The position numbers were made by a program, and so were the translations under genes. A DNA stretch of 64,000 nt from Variovorax sp. IB41 (GTDB lineage: Bacteria > Pseudomonadota > Gammaproteobacteria > Burkholderiales > Burkholderiaceae_C): assembly GCF_016405905.1 (NCBI RefSeq), contig NZ_JAEFCB010000009.1, positions 62,001-126,000 on the forward strand, written 5' to 3'. Shown piece by piece: positions 15,831-24,019 of this stretch. A model generated the notes under the pieces. The model worked only from the letters and a program-made list of their open reading frames with translations. It was not told the DNA's origin and did no database searches. Each line of letters starts with the position of its first letter. The first letter of the stretch is position 1.

Positions 15831-17437
15831 GGCCGTGCTACTGAAAACTGCATCGCCTGCGGCACGCGCGCATCGGCGTCGCGGCACACCGAGAGCACCT
15901 CGGCCAGCACCGCGCGCGTGTCGCGCGGATCGATCACGCCGTCATCGAGCAGCAGCGCGCTGGTGATGAACACGCTCATCTGCCGGTCGAAGCGTTCCAC
16001 GATCTGCTGCTGCATCGCGTCGATCTTCGCGTGGTCGACCGCGCCCTTGCGCGCCATGCCGGCCTCCATGACGATGGCCATGGTTTTTGCGGCTTGTTCG
16101 CCGCCCATCACCGCGGTGCGCGCGTTGGGCCACGAGAAGCAGAAGCGCGGCGCGAAGCCGCGGCCGCACATGCCGTAGTTGCCCGCGCCGTAGGAGGCGC
16201 CGCAGTGCAGCGTGATTTGCGGCACGGTCGCGTTGGTCACGGCCTGGATCATCTTGGCGCCGTGCTTGATGATGCCGGCCTCCTCGTGCGCGCGGCCCAC
16301 CATGTAGCCGGTGATGTTCTGCAGGTAGACGATCGGCGTGCGCGACTGGCAGCAGGCCTGGATGAAGTGCGTGGCCTTGGTCGCGCCGTCGGAATCGATC
16401 GGGCCGTTGTTGGTGACGATGCCCACCGCATGCCCTTCGAGCCGGATGTGGCCGCAGACGGTGGCGCTGCCGTAGTGCGCGCTGAATTCGAGGAACTCGG
16501 AGCCGTCGGCGATGCGCGCGATGACTTCGCGCATGTCCACCGGCCGACGGCCGTCGCTGGGCATGATGCCCAGCAGGTCTTGGGCGTCGTAGCGCGGCGG
16601 CGCGAAGGCGCGCGGCGCTTCGTCGCGCGTCCAGTCGATGCCGCCGAGGATCGCGCGCGCGATGCGGATGGCGTCGCGGTCGTCTTCGGCCAGGTAGTCG
16701 CCCAGGCCCGAGATGTGGGTGTGCATCACGGCGCCGCCGAGTTCTTCCTCGGTCGCGATCTCGCCGGTGGCGGCTTTCAGCAGCGGCGGGCCGGCGAGGA
16801 AGGCGCGCGTGCGGTCGCGCACCATCACGATGTAGTCCGACAGGCCCGTCTGGTAGGCGCCGCCCGCGGTCGAGGAGCCGTGCGTCACCGTCACCACCGG
16901 CAGGCCCGCGGCCGAGAGCCGCGCGAGGTTGCGGAAGATGTTGCCGCCGCGCACGAAGTCCTGCACGCGGTACTGCATGAGGTTGGCGCCGGCGCTTTCG
17001 ACCAGCTGTACGTAGGGCAGCTTGTTCTCGAGGGCGATCTCCTGCACGCGCAGTTGCTTGTCCAGGCCCATGGGCTGCAGCGCGCCGGCGTCGATGCCCG
17101 AATCGGAGGCGCTCACCATGCAGCGCACGCCCGCGACCTGTCCGATGCCGGAGATCAGCCCGCCGCCCGGCACGCTCTTCGAGAGGTCGGGATTGTCATG
17201 GCCGAGGCCAGCGAGCGAAGCCAGCGGCAGAAAGGGCGCGCCGGTGTCCAGCAGCAGCGCGATGCGTTCGCGCGGCAGCAGCTGGCCGCGTTGGGCGAAT
17301 CGCTCGGCCGAGGCGCCCGATGCGGCCGCGGCGCGGGCCTCGTGCGCACGCACTTCGTCCAGCAGCGCGAGCATGGCGGCGCGGTTGGCCTGGAAGGTGT
17401 CGCTGGCCGATGGCAGCCGGGATTCGATGACGGGCAT
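15827..17437 (-). CDS. atuC: acyl-CoA carboxylase beta subunit, carboxyltransferase (AtuC-like)
   Basis: A 536-residue carboxyltransferase with the duplicated crotonase-like fold. The N-terminus MPVIESRLPSASDTFQANR resembles geranyl-CoA carboxylase beta subunits. Acyl-CoA and carboxybiotin sites are seen in THGSSTAGGAYQTGLSDYI and LQNITGYMVGR / HCGASYGAGNYGMCGRGF. The start ATG 17437 is unusual: no purine-rich ribosome site precedes it, and a perfect inverted repeat begins 3 bases upstream. First gene of the five-gene operon 17437-10575. By analogy the pathway carboxylates cis-geranyl-CoA to isohexenylglutaconyl-CoA; a leucine-type 3-methylcrotonyl-CoA role is the alternative. Confidence 0.85.
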   Translation of the reverse strand: MPVIESRLPSASDTFQANRAAMLALLDEVRAHEARAAAASGASAERFAQRGQLLPRERIALLLDTGAPFLPLASLAGLGHDNPDLSKSVPGGGLISGIGQVAGVRCMVSASDSGIDAGALQPMGLDKQLRVQEIALENKLPYVQLVESAGANLMQYRVQDFVRGGNIFRNLARLSAAGLPVVTVTHGSSTAGGAYQTGLSDYIVMVRDRTRAFLAGPPLLKAATGEIATEEELGGAVMHTHISGLGDYLAEDDRDAIRIARAILGGIDWTRDEAPRAFAPPRYDAQDLLGIMPSDGRRPVDMREVIARIADGSEFLEFSAHYGSATVCGHIRLEGHAVGIVTNNGPIDSDGATKATHFIQACCQSRTPIVYLQNITGYMVGRAHEEAGIIKHGAKMIQAVTNATVPQITLHCGASYGAGNYGMCGRGFAPRFCFSWPNARTAVMGGEQAAKTMAIVMEAGMARKGAVDHAKIDAMQQQIVERFDRQMSVFITSALLLDDGVIDPRDTRAVLAEVLSVCRDADARVPQAMQFSVARP

Positions 17438-17440
17438 GGG

Positions 17441-17477
17441 GTCTGTGCAGGTCGCTGGTTTTTCGCTCTGCACAGAC
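17441..17477 (-). promoter_or_regulatory. perfect 10-bp inverted repeat at the head of the Atu-like operon
   Basis: GTCTGTGCAG (17441-17450) and CTGCACAGAC (17468-17477) are exact inverted repeats separated by 17 bases, ending 3 bases before the atuC-like start codon. It could be an operator for a TetR-type repressor (Pseudomonas AtuR is known to bind inverted repeats upstream of atu genes) or an mRNA hairpin controlling initiation, since no ribosome-binding site is visible. No regulator gene is adjacent. Confidence 0.5.
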
Positions 17478-17511
17478 TTTAGGGACGGGGCCTTCCGCCC
17501 GCTTGCGCCAA

Positions 17512-18288
17512 CTAGCTGGTGCGGGGGCGGACGCGCTGCGGCGTCGGCGCGTCGAGGCTGCTGCCGGTGGCCACCCAGTAGATGAAGATCAGCACCGCAC
17601 CGGCCGTGCCGAACACCGACAGGCCCATGTAGCTGCCGCCGATGGCGAGCGCATCGGTCGGCGCCGCGGCCGTGCAGATCATGCTGGCGGCGGTCATGCC
17701 CACGTAGTGCATCGTGCAGACCGCCACGCCCATCACCGCGGCGGCCCCGATCTGGTGGCTGAGCTTTCGCAGGTTGAAGGCCAGCCACAAGGCGGCCGCG
17801 GCGGCGGTGATCGCGATCACCACCGACAGCGCGACGGTGCCCGTGTCGAACTCCATCGTGGCGCGCATGTTCATCGCGAACATGCCCATGTAGTGCATCA
17901 CGCAGACGCCGATGCCGGCCAGCAGGCTGCCTGCCGCCCAGCCGGGTTTGCTGAACTTGCGCCGGCCGCCGGCCAGGTAGAGGGCGATGCCCGAGATCAG
18001 GATGGCCGCCACGAGCGACACGATGGTCAGCGGCATGTTGTACGAAATGGCCACCGGCAACCGGTACGCCAGCATGCCGATGAAGTGCATTGACCAGATG
18101 CCGATGCCCCCGAGCGCCACCGCGGCGCAGGCCACGAGGGCGAGGTTGGGTTTGCCGTCCGCATTGACCATGCGGCCCGCGCAGATCAGCGCCACCAGCG
18201 ATCCCGCGAACGAGATGAGGAACGAAAGCGCCACCAGCCCCAAGGAGTACTCGGGCGACAGCAACTGGCCTACGACGAGGGGAGTCAT
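17512..18288 (-). CDS. MHYT-domain integral membrane sensor protein
   Basis: A 258-residue membrane protein with seven predicted helices and three copies of the MHYT motif: MHFIGM (about 68), MHYMGM (about 131) and MHYVGM (about 195), spaced about 64 residues apart as expected. MHYT domains are proposed to bind copper and sense O2, CO or NO, and are usually fused to GGDEF/EAL or kinase domains. Here the domain stands alone, with a short polar C-terminus (PTPQRVRPRTS). The start at 18288 lies just after an AT-rich stretch (18365-18415), unusual for this GC-rich region, which probably holds the promoter. No signalling partner is adjacent. Confidence 0.9.
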   Translation of the reverse strand: MTPLVVGQLLSPEYSLGLVALSFLISFAGSLVALICAGRMVNADGKPNLALVACAAVALGGIGIWSMHFIGMLAYRLPVAISYNMPLTIVSLVAAILISGIALYLAGGRRKFSKPGWAAGSLLAGIGVCVMHYMGMFAMNMRATMEFDTGTVALSVVIAITAAAAALWLAFNLRKLSHQIGAAAVMGVAVCTMHYVGMTAASMICTAAAPTDALAIGGSYMGLSVFGTAGAVLIFIYWVATGSSLDAPTPQRVRPRTS

Positions 18289-18419
18289 GCGTTTTTCCTT
18301 TCAGAGAGAACGCGCAGGAGGCCCCGAAAACCGGATGTGATCGGGACACCGCGCGGCGTCCCGGCCAGTTTGTAATATTTGTTTTTAAAAGTAAATCGAA
18401 ATCTGTACTTATCGTTACC

Positions 18420-20126
18420 CTACCTTACAGCGCGAATTCGATATATCGCATTGTTGCGGTCGGCGCTCATGTAAACGGTGCCGTCGCGGCCCACGGCCAC
18501 GCCCGTGACCACGTAGGGCGGCGGCAGTCCGGGCCCGGGCGCGAGGCCGATCGGCAGGTTGTCGGCGATGGTCCGGCGGGTGCCGCTGGCCGGATCGATC
18601 TCCACCAGCCGCTGCGCCGCGCTCTCGGCCACGACGAAAGTGCCCCATGGCGTTTGCGCCACACCCTCGGGCAGCGCGAGGCCGTCGACGATGGTGCGCA
18701 GCGGCGCGCTGGCGTCCAGCGGAATGCGCAGCAGCTTGCCGGCGGCCTCGGTGACGTAGAGCGCGCCGTCCTGGCCGATGACCATCTGCACCGGGCCGTT
18801 CAGTCCGCTAGCGAGCACTGACTTTTCCGCAAACTTCGGCCCGCTGGCGCGCGTGATGCTGCCGGTGGCGAGCTCGGCGTAGATCACGCTGCCGTCGGGC
18901 ATGGGGATCGCGTCGAACGGCGCCTTCAGGCCGTGGATGATTTCCACGGTCTTGAGCGTCTGGCGATCGACCAGCTGGACCGTGCCGGTGAACCACGAAG
19001 CCAGCGCGAAGCGCGTGGCCGAGAGGCCGACCGCGAAGGGATAGTCGAGTTCCGGTTCGCGCTGCATGCGGAACACGTCGCGCACTTCGCCGGTGCGCAC
19101 GTCCACCTGCCGGAAGCCGAAGACATCGGCCACCCAGAGGTCGTTGCCGTCGATCTTCAGGCCCGCGGGCACCGCCACCTTGCCGGTGGTGAGAGTGCGC
19201 AACTCGCCGGTGGCGGGGTTGAAAGCCTGCACCTCGTTGTTGGCCATGTTCGACACATAGATCGTCCCGTCCGGCGCGATGGCCAGGTTGTCGAGCGAGG
19301 GGCGAAGCTGTTTGGCGACCGTCTTGTTACCGGTTGCCAGTTCCACCCGCACCAGTTCGCCGCTGCGCGCATCGACCACCCAGAGGTTGCCCTTGCCATC
19401 GAGATTGGCCGCGGCCGGGATCTTGAAGCCGTCCGCGATCACGGTCATGTGGCCGTTGGCCGGATGGATCTTCACGACCTGGCCCTTGAACCACAGCGGC
19501 CCGTAGAGCATGCCGTCGGGCCCGACCTCGAAGCCGTTGAAGCCGCCCATGTCCTTCTTGATGAGCCGCGGCGGCTTCTGGCCGGCGCGGTCGATTTCCC
19601 AGAGCGCATCGCCCAGGAACACCTGCGAGGCGTAGAGCTTGCCGCTCTTGCGGTCGAAGTCGAGCGAGTTCAGGCCGGGCAGGTCCTTGGCGAGCACGCG
19701 CATCGGCGCGGTGTCGCTCTCGCGGTAGCGCAGCACGCCCATGAGGTAGTTGGTCCATGCCAGTTCGCCGTTGGGGCCGACCGCGATGTCGTCGGCCTGG
19801 CCTTCGGGCGCGTCGATCAGCACTTTCGCTGCGCCGGTCGTGCGGTCGACCTCCCACAGCGTGTTGCCGAGCACCGAGCCCGCAAGCAGCCGGCCCTTCG
19901 CATCGATGGCCAGCCCGTGCACGCCCGAGAACGACGATGGCGGCACCAGCGCCTCGGGCGCGGCCCACGAAGCCGGCCGGGTGGTGAGCGGTGCCGATGG
20001 CGGTGAGGGCGTCGGCGCGGGCGCAGGCACGGGCGCGGACGCAGGCGGCGCGACCGTGCTGCAGGCACCCAGCAGGGCGAGCGTGGCGATCAGCGCGGCG
20101 GCGGTGCGCAGCGGGTGACGGGGCAT
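18420..20126 (-). CDS. secreted lipoprotein with NHL/SMP-30-type beta-propeller
   Basis: A 568-residue predicted lipoprotein. Signal peptide 1-22 has lipobox LLGACS (Cys about 22), followed by a Pro/Ala-rich linker (APVPAPAPTPSPPSAP) and a long repeat domain. Repeats of the type GLAIDAKGRLLAG, NLAIAPDGTIYVSNM and GVAVGRDGTVYMSADRN recur about every 45-60 residues, typical of NHL, SMP-30/gluconolactonase and virginiamycin-B-lyase-like propellers; two propellers could fit the length. Likely periplasmic or outer-membrane anchored. No catalytic metal ligands could be assigned with confidence, so enzymatic versus scaffold function is open. Confidence 0.8.
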   Translation of the reverse strand: MPRHPLRTAAALIATLALLGACSTVAPPASAPVPAPAPTPSPPSAPLTTRPASWAAPEALVPPSSFSGVHGLAIDAKGRLLAGSVLGNTLWEVDRTTGAAKVLIDAPEGQADDIAVGPNGELAWTNYLMGVLRYRESDTAPMRVLAKDLPGLNSLDFDRKSGKLYASQVFLGDALWEIDRAGQKPPRLIKKDMGGFNGFEVGPDGMLYGPLWFKGQVVKIHPANGHMTVIADGFKIPAAANLDGKGNLWVVDARSGELVRVELATGNKTVAKQLRPSLDNLAIAPDGTIYVSNMANNEVQAFNPATGELRTLTTGKVAVPAGLKIDGNDLWVADVFGFRQVDVRTGEVRDVFRMQREPELDYPFAVGLSATRFALASWFTGTVQLVDRQTLKTVEIIHGLKAPFDAIPMPDGSVIYAELATGSITRASGPKFAEKSVLASGLNGPVQMVIGQDGALYVTEAAGKLLRIPLDASAPLRTIVDGLALPEGVAQTPWGTFVVAESAAQRLVEIDPASGTRRTIADNLPIGLAPGPGLPPPYVVTGVAVGRDGTVYMSADRNNAIYRIRAVR

Positions 20127-20248
20127 GTCTTCTCCTTCTTGTGGATGCGCGCGCAGTCTAGAAGGAGGCGGGGGCGTTGGCGCGGTCTCTCGCGAGACAT
20201 GCGCACTTTCATCCGCTGCGGATTACCCGAAGCAACGGATCGGCCGGA

Positions 20249-21511
20249 TCAGCCGCGCAGCAGTTGCGTCACGGTGTGGATCGCAAGCCCCACCAGCCCA
20301 CCCACCAGCGTGCCGTTGATGCGGATGAACTGCAGGTCGCGCCCGATGTGGCGCTCCAGCTCCACCGTCATCTCCTCGGCGTTCCATTCGCCCACGCGCT
20401 CCTCGATGTAGCGGCGGATGTCCTCGCGGTAGCGCTCGATGGCCAGCGGCGCGGCCGCCTCGATCTGCTCGTTGATCCAGTGGCGGATCGCCTCGTCGGC
20501 CTGCAGCCGCGTGCCCAGCGCGCCGGCCATCGATGCGATGCGCTGGCGGATCGTCGAATCGCTGCGGCGCAGGTCGCCGTCCAGCCACGCGAGCAGCTCG
20601 CCCCACAGGCCGTGCAGGTAGTCGCCCAGGGCCGGGTGCGCCATCAGCTCGGCGCGGATCTGCTCGCCACGCTGCTGGAACTCGGGGTCGAGTTTCAACC
20701 GCACCACGAAGTCGTCGACGAAGTGGTCGAAGCGCTTGCGCATCGGGTGGTCCGGCTCGGCCGCGAGCTCGCCGATGGTGTGCGCCACGGCGGCCACGAT
20801 CTTGCGCGTGGCGAGCTTGGCCGCCACCTGGTCCAGGCCCACGTAGCGCAGCGTCTTGATCTCGCGTGCAATCGCTTCGGTGATGTGCGCCTGCACCTCG
20901 TCGCCTTCGAGCAGGCCCGCCACCTGCTGCAGCACGTCGTCCAGCAGCGCCTGGTGGCGCCCGCCCGCGGTGAGCGCATCGAGGGCCTGGCCGGTCAGGC
21001 GCGAGAGGTCGATCTTCGCCAGGCCCGCGGCGGCGGCGCGGCCCATGAAGTCGCGCACCCGGTCGTCGTCGAAGGCGGTGAGGCCGTAGCGCGTGGCGGC
21101 CACGCCCCATTCGCCCAGCTTCTCGCCGCTCGCGGGGCGCGCGAGCCAGTCGGCGATGCGGCTGGCGGTGTCGAACTCGCGCAGCTTCGCGAGCACCTGC
21201 GCGGTGCTCAGGAAGTTGTTGCAGATGAAGCCCGCGAGCTTGGCGCCGATGCGGTCCTTGTTGCTCGGGATGATCGCGGTGTGCGGAATCGGCAGGCCCA
21301 GCGGATGGCGGAAGAGCGCCACCACCGCGAACCAGTCGGCAATCGCGCCGACCATCGCGGCCTCGGCGAAAGCGGCCACGTAGCCCCAGGCCGGATGCTG
21401 CGCGTGCAGCGCGCTGGCCACCGCGTAGAGCAGCGCCGCCGCGCACAGCAGGCCGAGCGCAACGCGCTTCATGCGTTGCAGCGCGGCGCTGCTTGGGTCT
21501 TCTTCAGCCAA
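20249..21511 (-). CDS. DUF445 family membrane protein
   Basis: A 420-residue protein of the DUF445 (YjiN/YheB-like) family. An N-terminal helix (about 15-37) and a helix with the family signature AEAAMVGAIADWFAVVALFRHPLGLPIPHTAIIP (49-82) are followed by a long amphipathic helical region and a C-terminal hydrophobic segment (LVGGLVGLAIHTVTQLL). Family members are inner-membrane proteins of unknown function. It overlaps the end of the upstream argE-like gene by 8 bp on the same strand, so it is translationally linked to it. The 122 bp between it and the lipoprotein gene contain nothing obvious. Confidence 0.85.
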   Translation of the reverse strand: MAEEDPSSAALQRMKRVALGLLCAAALLYAVASALHAQHPAWGYVAAFAEAAMVGAIADWFAVVALFRHPLGLPIPHTAIIPSNKDRIGAKLAGFICNNFLSTAQVLAKLREFDTASRIADWLARPASGEKLGEWGVAATRYGLTAFDDDRVRDFMGRAAAAGLAKIDLSRLTGQALDALTAGGRHQALLDDVLQQVAGLLEGDEVQAHITEAIAREIKTLRYVGLDQVAAKLATRKIVAAVAHTIGELAAEPDHPMRKRFDHFVDDFVVRLKLDPEFQQRGEQIRAELMAHPALGDYLHGLWGELLAWLDGDLRRSDSTIRQRIASMAGALGTRLQADEAIRHWINEQIEAAAPLAIERYREDIRRYIEERVGEWNAEEMTVELERHIGRDLQFIRINGTLVGGLVGLAIHTVTQLLRG

Positions 21512-22670
21512 TGGTGTGCGAAGTGGCGAGGCGCTCCATGAACAGCTCGCAGCGCGCGAGTTGTTCGAGGCTCACGAACTCGTCGGGCTGGTGCGCCTGC
21601 TCGATGCTGCCCGGGCCGCACACCACCGTGGGGATGCCGGCGTTCTTGAACAGGCCCGCTTCGGTGCCGAAGGCCACCAAGGTGGTGCGGTCCTCGCCCG
21701 CCAGGCGCTGCGCGAGCAGCGTGACCGGGTCGCTCGCCGCGCCGAGGAAGCTCGGGATCTCGCAGATCGTCTCGAACCTGAAGCCCGCATCGGGCGCCAC
21801 CTTCTTCATCGCGGGCTCGATGCTCGCGGCATAGGCCAGCACGTCGGACTGCATGCGCTTGGCGTCGGCGGTGGGCAGGTCGCGGAATTCGTAGCGGAAC
21901 TCGGCGTCGCGCGGCACCACGTTGTCGGCAATGCCGCCGTGGAACTGGCCCACGCTCGCGGTGCTGAAGGGCACGTCGAAGCCCTCGTAGCGCGGCTCGC
22001 TGCGCTCGAAGTCCTCGGCCATGTCGCGCACCTTGCCGATCACGCGCGCTGCCATCTCGATGGCGTTGACCGATTTGGGCGTGAGCGACGAATGCGCCTC
22101 CTTGCCCCGCACGCAGCACTTGTAGCGGTACACGCCCTTGTGAGCGATGGCCGGCACCATGCTGGTGGGCTCGCCCACGATGCAGGCCAGCGGCTTGATG
22201 CCCGCGTCGCGCATGTCGGCGATCAGCTCCTTCACGCCGAAGCAGCCGATTTCTTCCTCGTAGCTGAAGGCGAAGTGCACCGCGAAAGGGGAGTCGCTTT
22301 CAAGAAAACGCTTCGCGTTTGACAGCGCAATCGCGATGAAGCTCTTCATGTCGGCCGAGCCGCGGCCGTACAGGCGCTCGTTCTGCACCACGGCCGAGAG
22401 CGGATCGACGCTCCAGTCCTGGCCGTCCCAGGGCACCGTATCGGTGTGCCCCGAAATGATCACCCCGGCCGGCTTGCCCTCGCCCAGCGTGGCGAACAGG
22501 TTCGCCTTGGTGCGCTCGGCGTTGTAAGTGATGCGGCTTTTCACGCCGAGGGTGGCGAGGTGGCTCTGCGCGAGGTCGATCAGCTGCAGGTTGCTGTTCT
22601 CGCTGACGGTGTTCATGCGCACCAGCGACTGGGCCAGTGCGAGGCTTTGGGGGGAAAGCGTATGGGGCAT
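21504..22670 (-). CDS. argE: acetylornithine deacetylase (ArgE-type M20 peptidase)
   Basis: A 388-residue cytoplasmic metallohydrolase of family M20A. Metal-site motifs are SGHTDTVPWDGQDW (about 70-83), GRGSADMKSF, and the catalytic pair FSYEEEIGC; EPTSM follows as in ArgE. Acetylornithine deacetylase removes acetyl from N2-acetylornithine to give ornithine. Many beta-proteobacteria make ornithine by ArgJ instead, and Comamonadaceae carry ArgE-like genes of less certain role, so the exact substrate is not proven. Start ATG 22670 (MPHTLSPQSLAL) is chosen over an upstream in-frame codon at 22778, which falls in the divergent promoter region. Confidence 0.85.
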   Translation of the reverse strand: MPHTLSPQSLALAQSLVRMNTVSENSNLQLIDLAQSHLATLGVKSRITYNAERTKANLFATLGEGKPAGVIISGHTDTVPWDGQDWSVDPLSAVVQNERLYGRGSADMKSFIAIALSNAKRFLESDSPFAVHFAFSYEEEIGCFGVKELIADMRDAGIKPLACIVGEPTSMVPAIAHKGVYRYKCCVRGKEAHSSLTPKSVNAIEMAARVIGKVRDMAEDFERSEPRYEGFDVPFSTASVGQFHGGIADNVVPRDAEFRYEFRDLPTADAKRMQSDVLAYAASIEPAMKKVAPDAGFRFETICEIPSFLGAASDPVTLLAQRLAGEDRTTLVAFGTEAGLFKNAGIPTVVCGPGSIEQAHQPDEFVSLEQLARCELFMERLATSHTIG

Positions 22671-22770
22671 GCAACAGATTGTCCAAGAAGTCGATGCCCC
22701 GCGTCCGCGGTTGTTCCGACTGTCATCCGCAGCGGGTACCCTGCGCCTCTTTTGGATGGAGAAAAAGACC

Positions 22771-23964
22771 ATGCGCACCCTTCAGATCGCACTGACCGCC
22801 ACCGCCGCCCTGTGCATCGCGGCCTGCGGCAGCACCGGCCCCTCGGGCCCGGCCAAGCTCCTGACGCTGGACGGCAATCCGCCGCTGGTCATTGCCCACC
22901 GCGGCGCCTCGGGCTACCTGCCCGAGCAGACGCTGGAGGCCTACACGAAGGCCATCGAGCTGGGCGCCGACGTGATCGAGATGGACCTGGTCTCCACCAA
23001 GGACGGCGTGCTCATCGCCCGCCACGACCCCAACCTGGCCATCAGCACCGACGTGGCCAAGCACCCCCGCTTCGCCTCGCGCAAGAAGACCATCAAGGTC
23101 GACGGCGAAACCCAGACCGGCTGGTTCAGCAACGACTTCACGCTGGCCGAGATCAAGACGCTGGGCGGCATCTCCACGGACGCCGAGCGCCCGCAGGAAT
23201 TCAACGGCAAGTTCAAGATCGTGACCTTCCAGGAGATCATCGATTTCGCCAAGGCCAAGTCGAAGGAAACCGGCCGCACCATCGCGATCTACCCGGAGTC
23301 GAAGAATCCGACCTATTTCCGCGACCTCGGACTGCCGCTGGAAGACAAGATGATCGCCGCCATCGACGCAGCCGGCTGGAACAGCAAGACCGCGCCGATC
23401 TACGTGCAGTCGTTCGAGCCGGGCAGCCTCAAGTACATGAAGGGCAAGGGCCTGAAGACCAAGCTCATCCAGCTGATCGACGGCGACGGCATCGACATGA
23501 AGACGGGCGCCATGACCTACGCCATTCCGGTGGACCGCCCCTACGAATGGACCAAGGCCGGCGACAAGCGCAACTTCGACGTCATGGTCACGCCCGCGGG
23601 CCTGGCCGAGATCAAGACCTACGCTGACGGCATCGGTCCGTGGAAGCGCTACATCGTGACCATCAAGGGCAGCATCGGCGCGGACGGCAAGCCGATCGAC
23701 GTGAACAAGGACGGCAAGATCAACGACGCCGACGCCACCTCGGTCTCGCCCACCACGCTGATCGCCGACGCCCACAAGGCGGGCTTGTTCGTGCACCCCT
23801 TCACCTTCCGCAACGAGTCGCGCCGCCTGGCCGCCGACTACAACAAGGACGGCAAGAACGAGTACGCGATTTACTACAAGCTCGGCGTGGACGGCGTTTT
23901 CACCGACTTCACCGACACCGCGATCGCCGCGCGCGCCGAGTATCTGAAGAGTCTCGGCCGCTGA
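22771..23964 (+). CDS. glycerophosphodiester phosphodiesterase, predicted lipoprotein with EF-hand-like loops
   Basis: A 397-residue secreted GDPD-family enzyme that hydrolyses glycerophosphodiesters to glycerol-3-phosphate and an alcohol. Signal peptide with lipobox IAAC (Cys19). Active-site motif IAHRGASGYLPEQT (H43, R44), metal ligands in VIEMDL (E70, D72) and catalytic H85 in ARHD. Unusual inserts near the C-terminus read DVNKDGKINDADA (from about D310), a perfect EF-hand/dockerin-type calcium loop, and DYNKDGKNE (about 356). Start ATG 22771 has GGAG at 9 bp; ATG 22756 is possible. A 7-bp hairpin without a T-run (23983-24004) lies between it and the next gene. Confidence 0.9.
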   Translation: MRTLQIALTATAALCIAACGSTGPSGPAKLLTLDGNPPLVIAHRGASGYLPEQTLEAYTKAIELGADVIEMDLVSTKDGVLIARHDPNLAISTDVAKHPRFASRKKTIKVDGETQTGWFSNDFTLAEIKTLGGISTDAERPQEFNGKFKIVTFQEIIDFAKAKSKETGRTIAIYPESKNPTYFRDLGLPLEDKMIAAIDAAGWNSKTAPIYVQSFEPGSLKYMKGKGLKTKLIQLIDGDGIDMKTGAMTYAIPVDRPYEWTKAGDKRNFDVMVTPAGLAEIKTYADGIGPWKRYIVTIKGSIGADGKPIDVNKDGKINDADATSVSPTTLIADAHKAGLFVHPFTFRNESRRLAADYNKDGKNEYAIYYKLGVDGVFTDFTDTAIAARAEYLKSLGR

Positions 23965-24019
23965 GGGTTTGCCCGGCACGGTCTTTGCGGCGCACTTCGC
24001 AAAGCCTAGACTGTGACCT

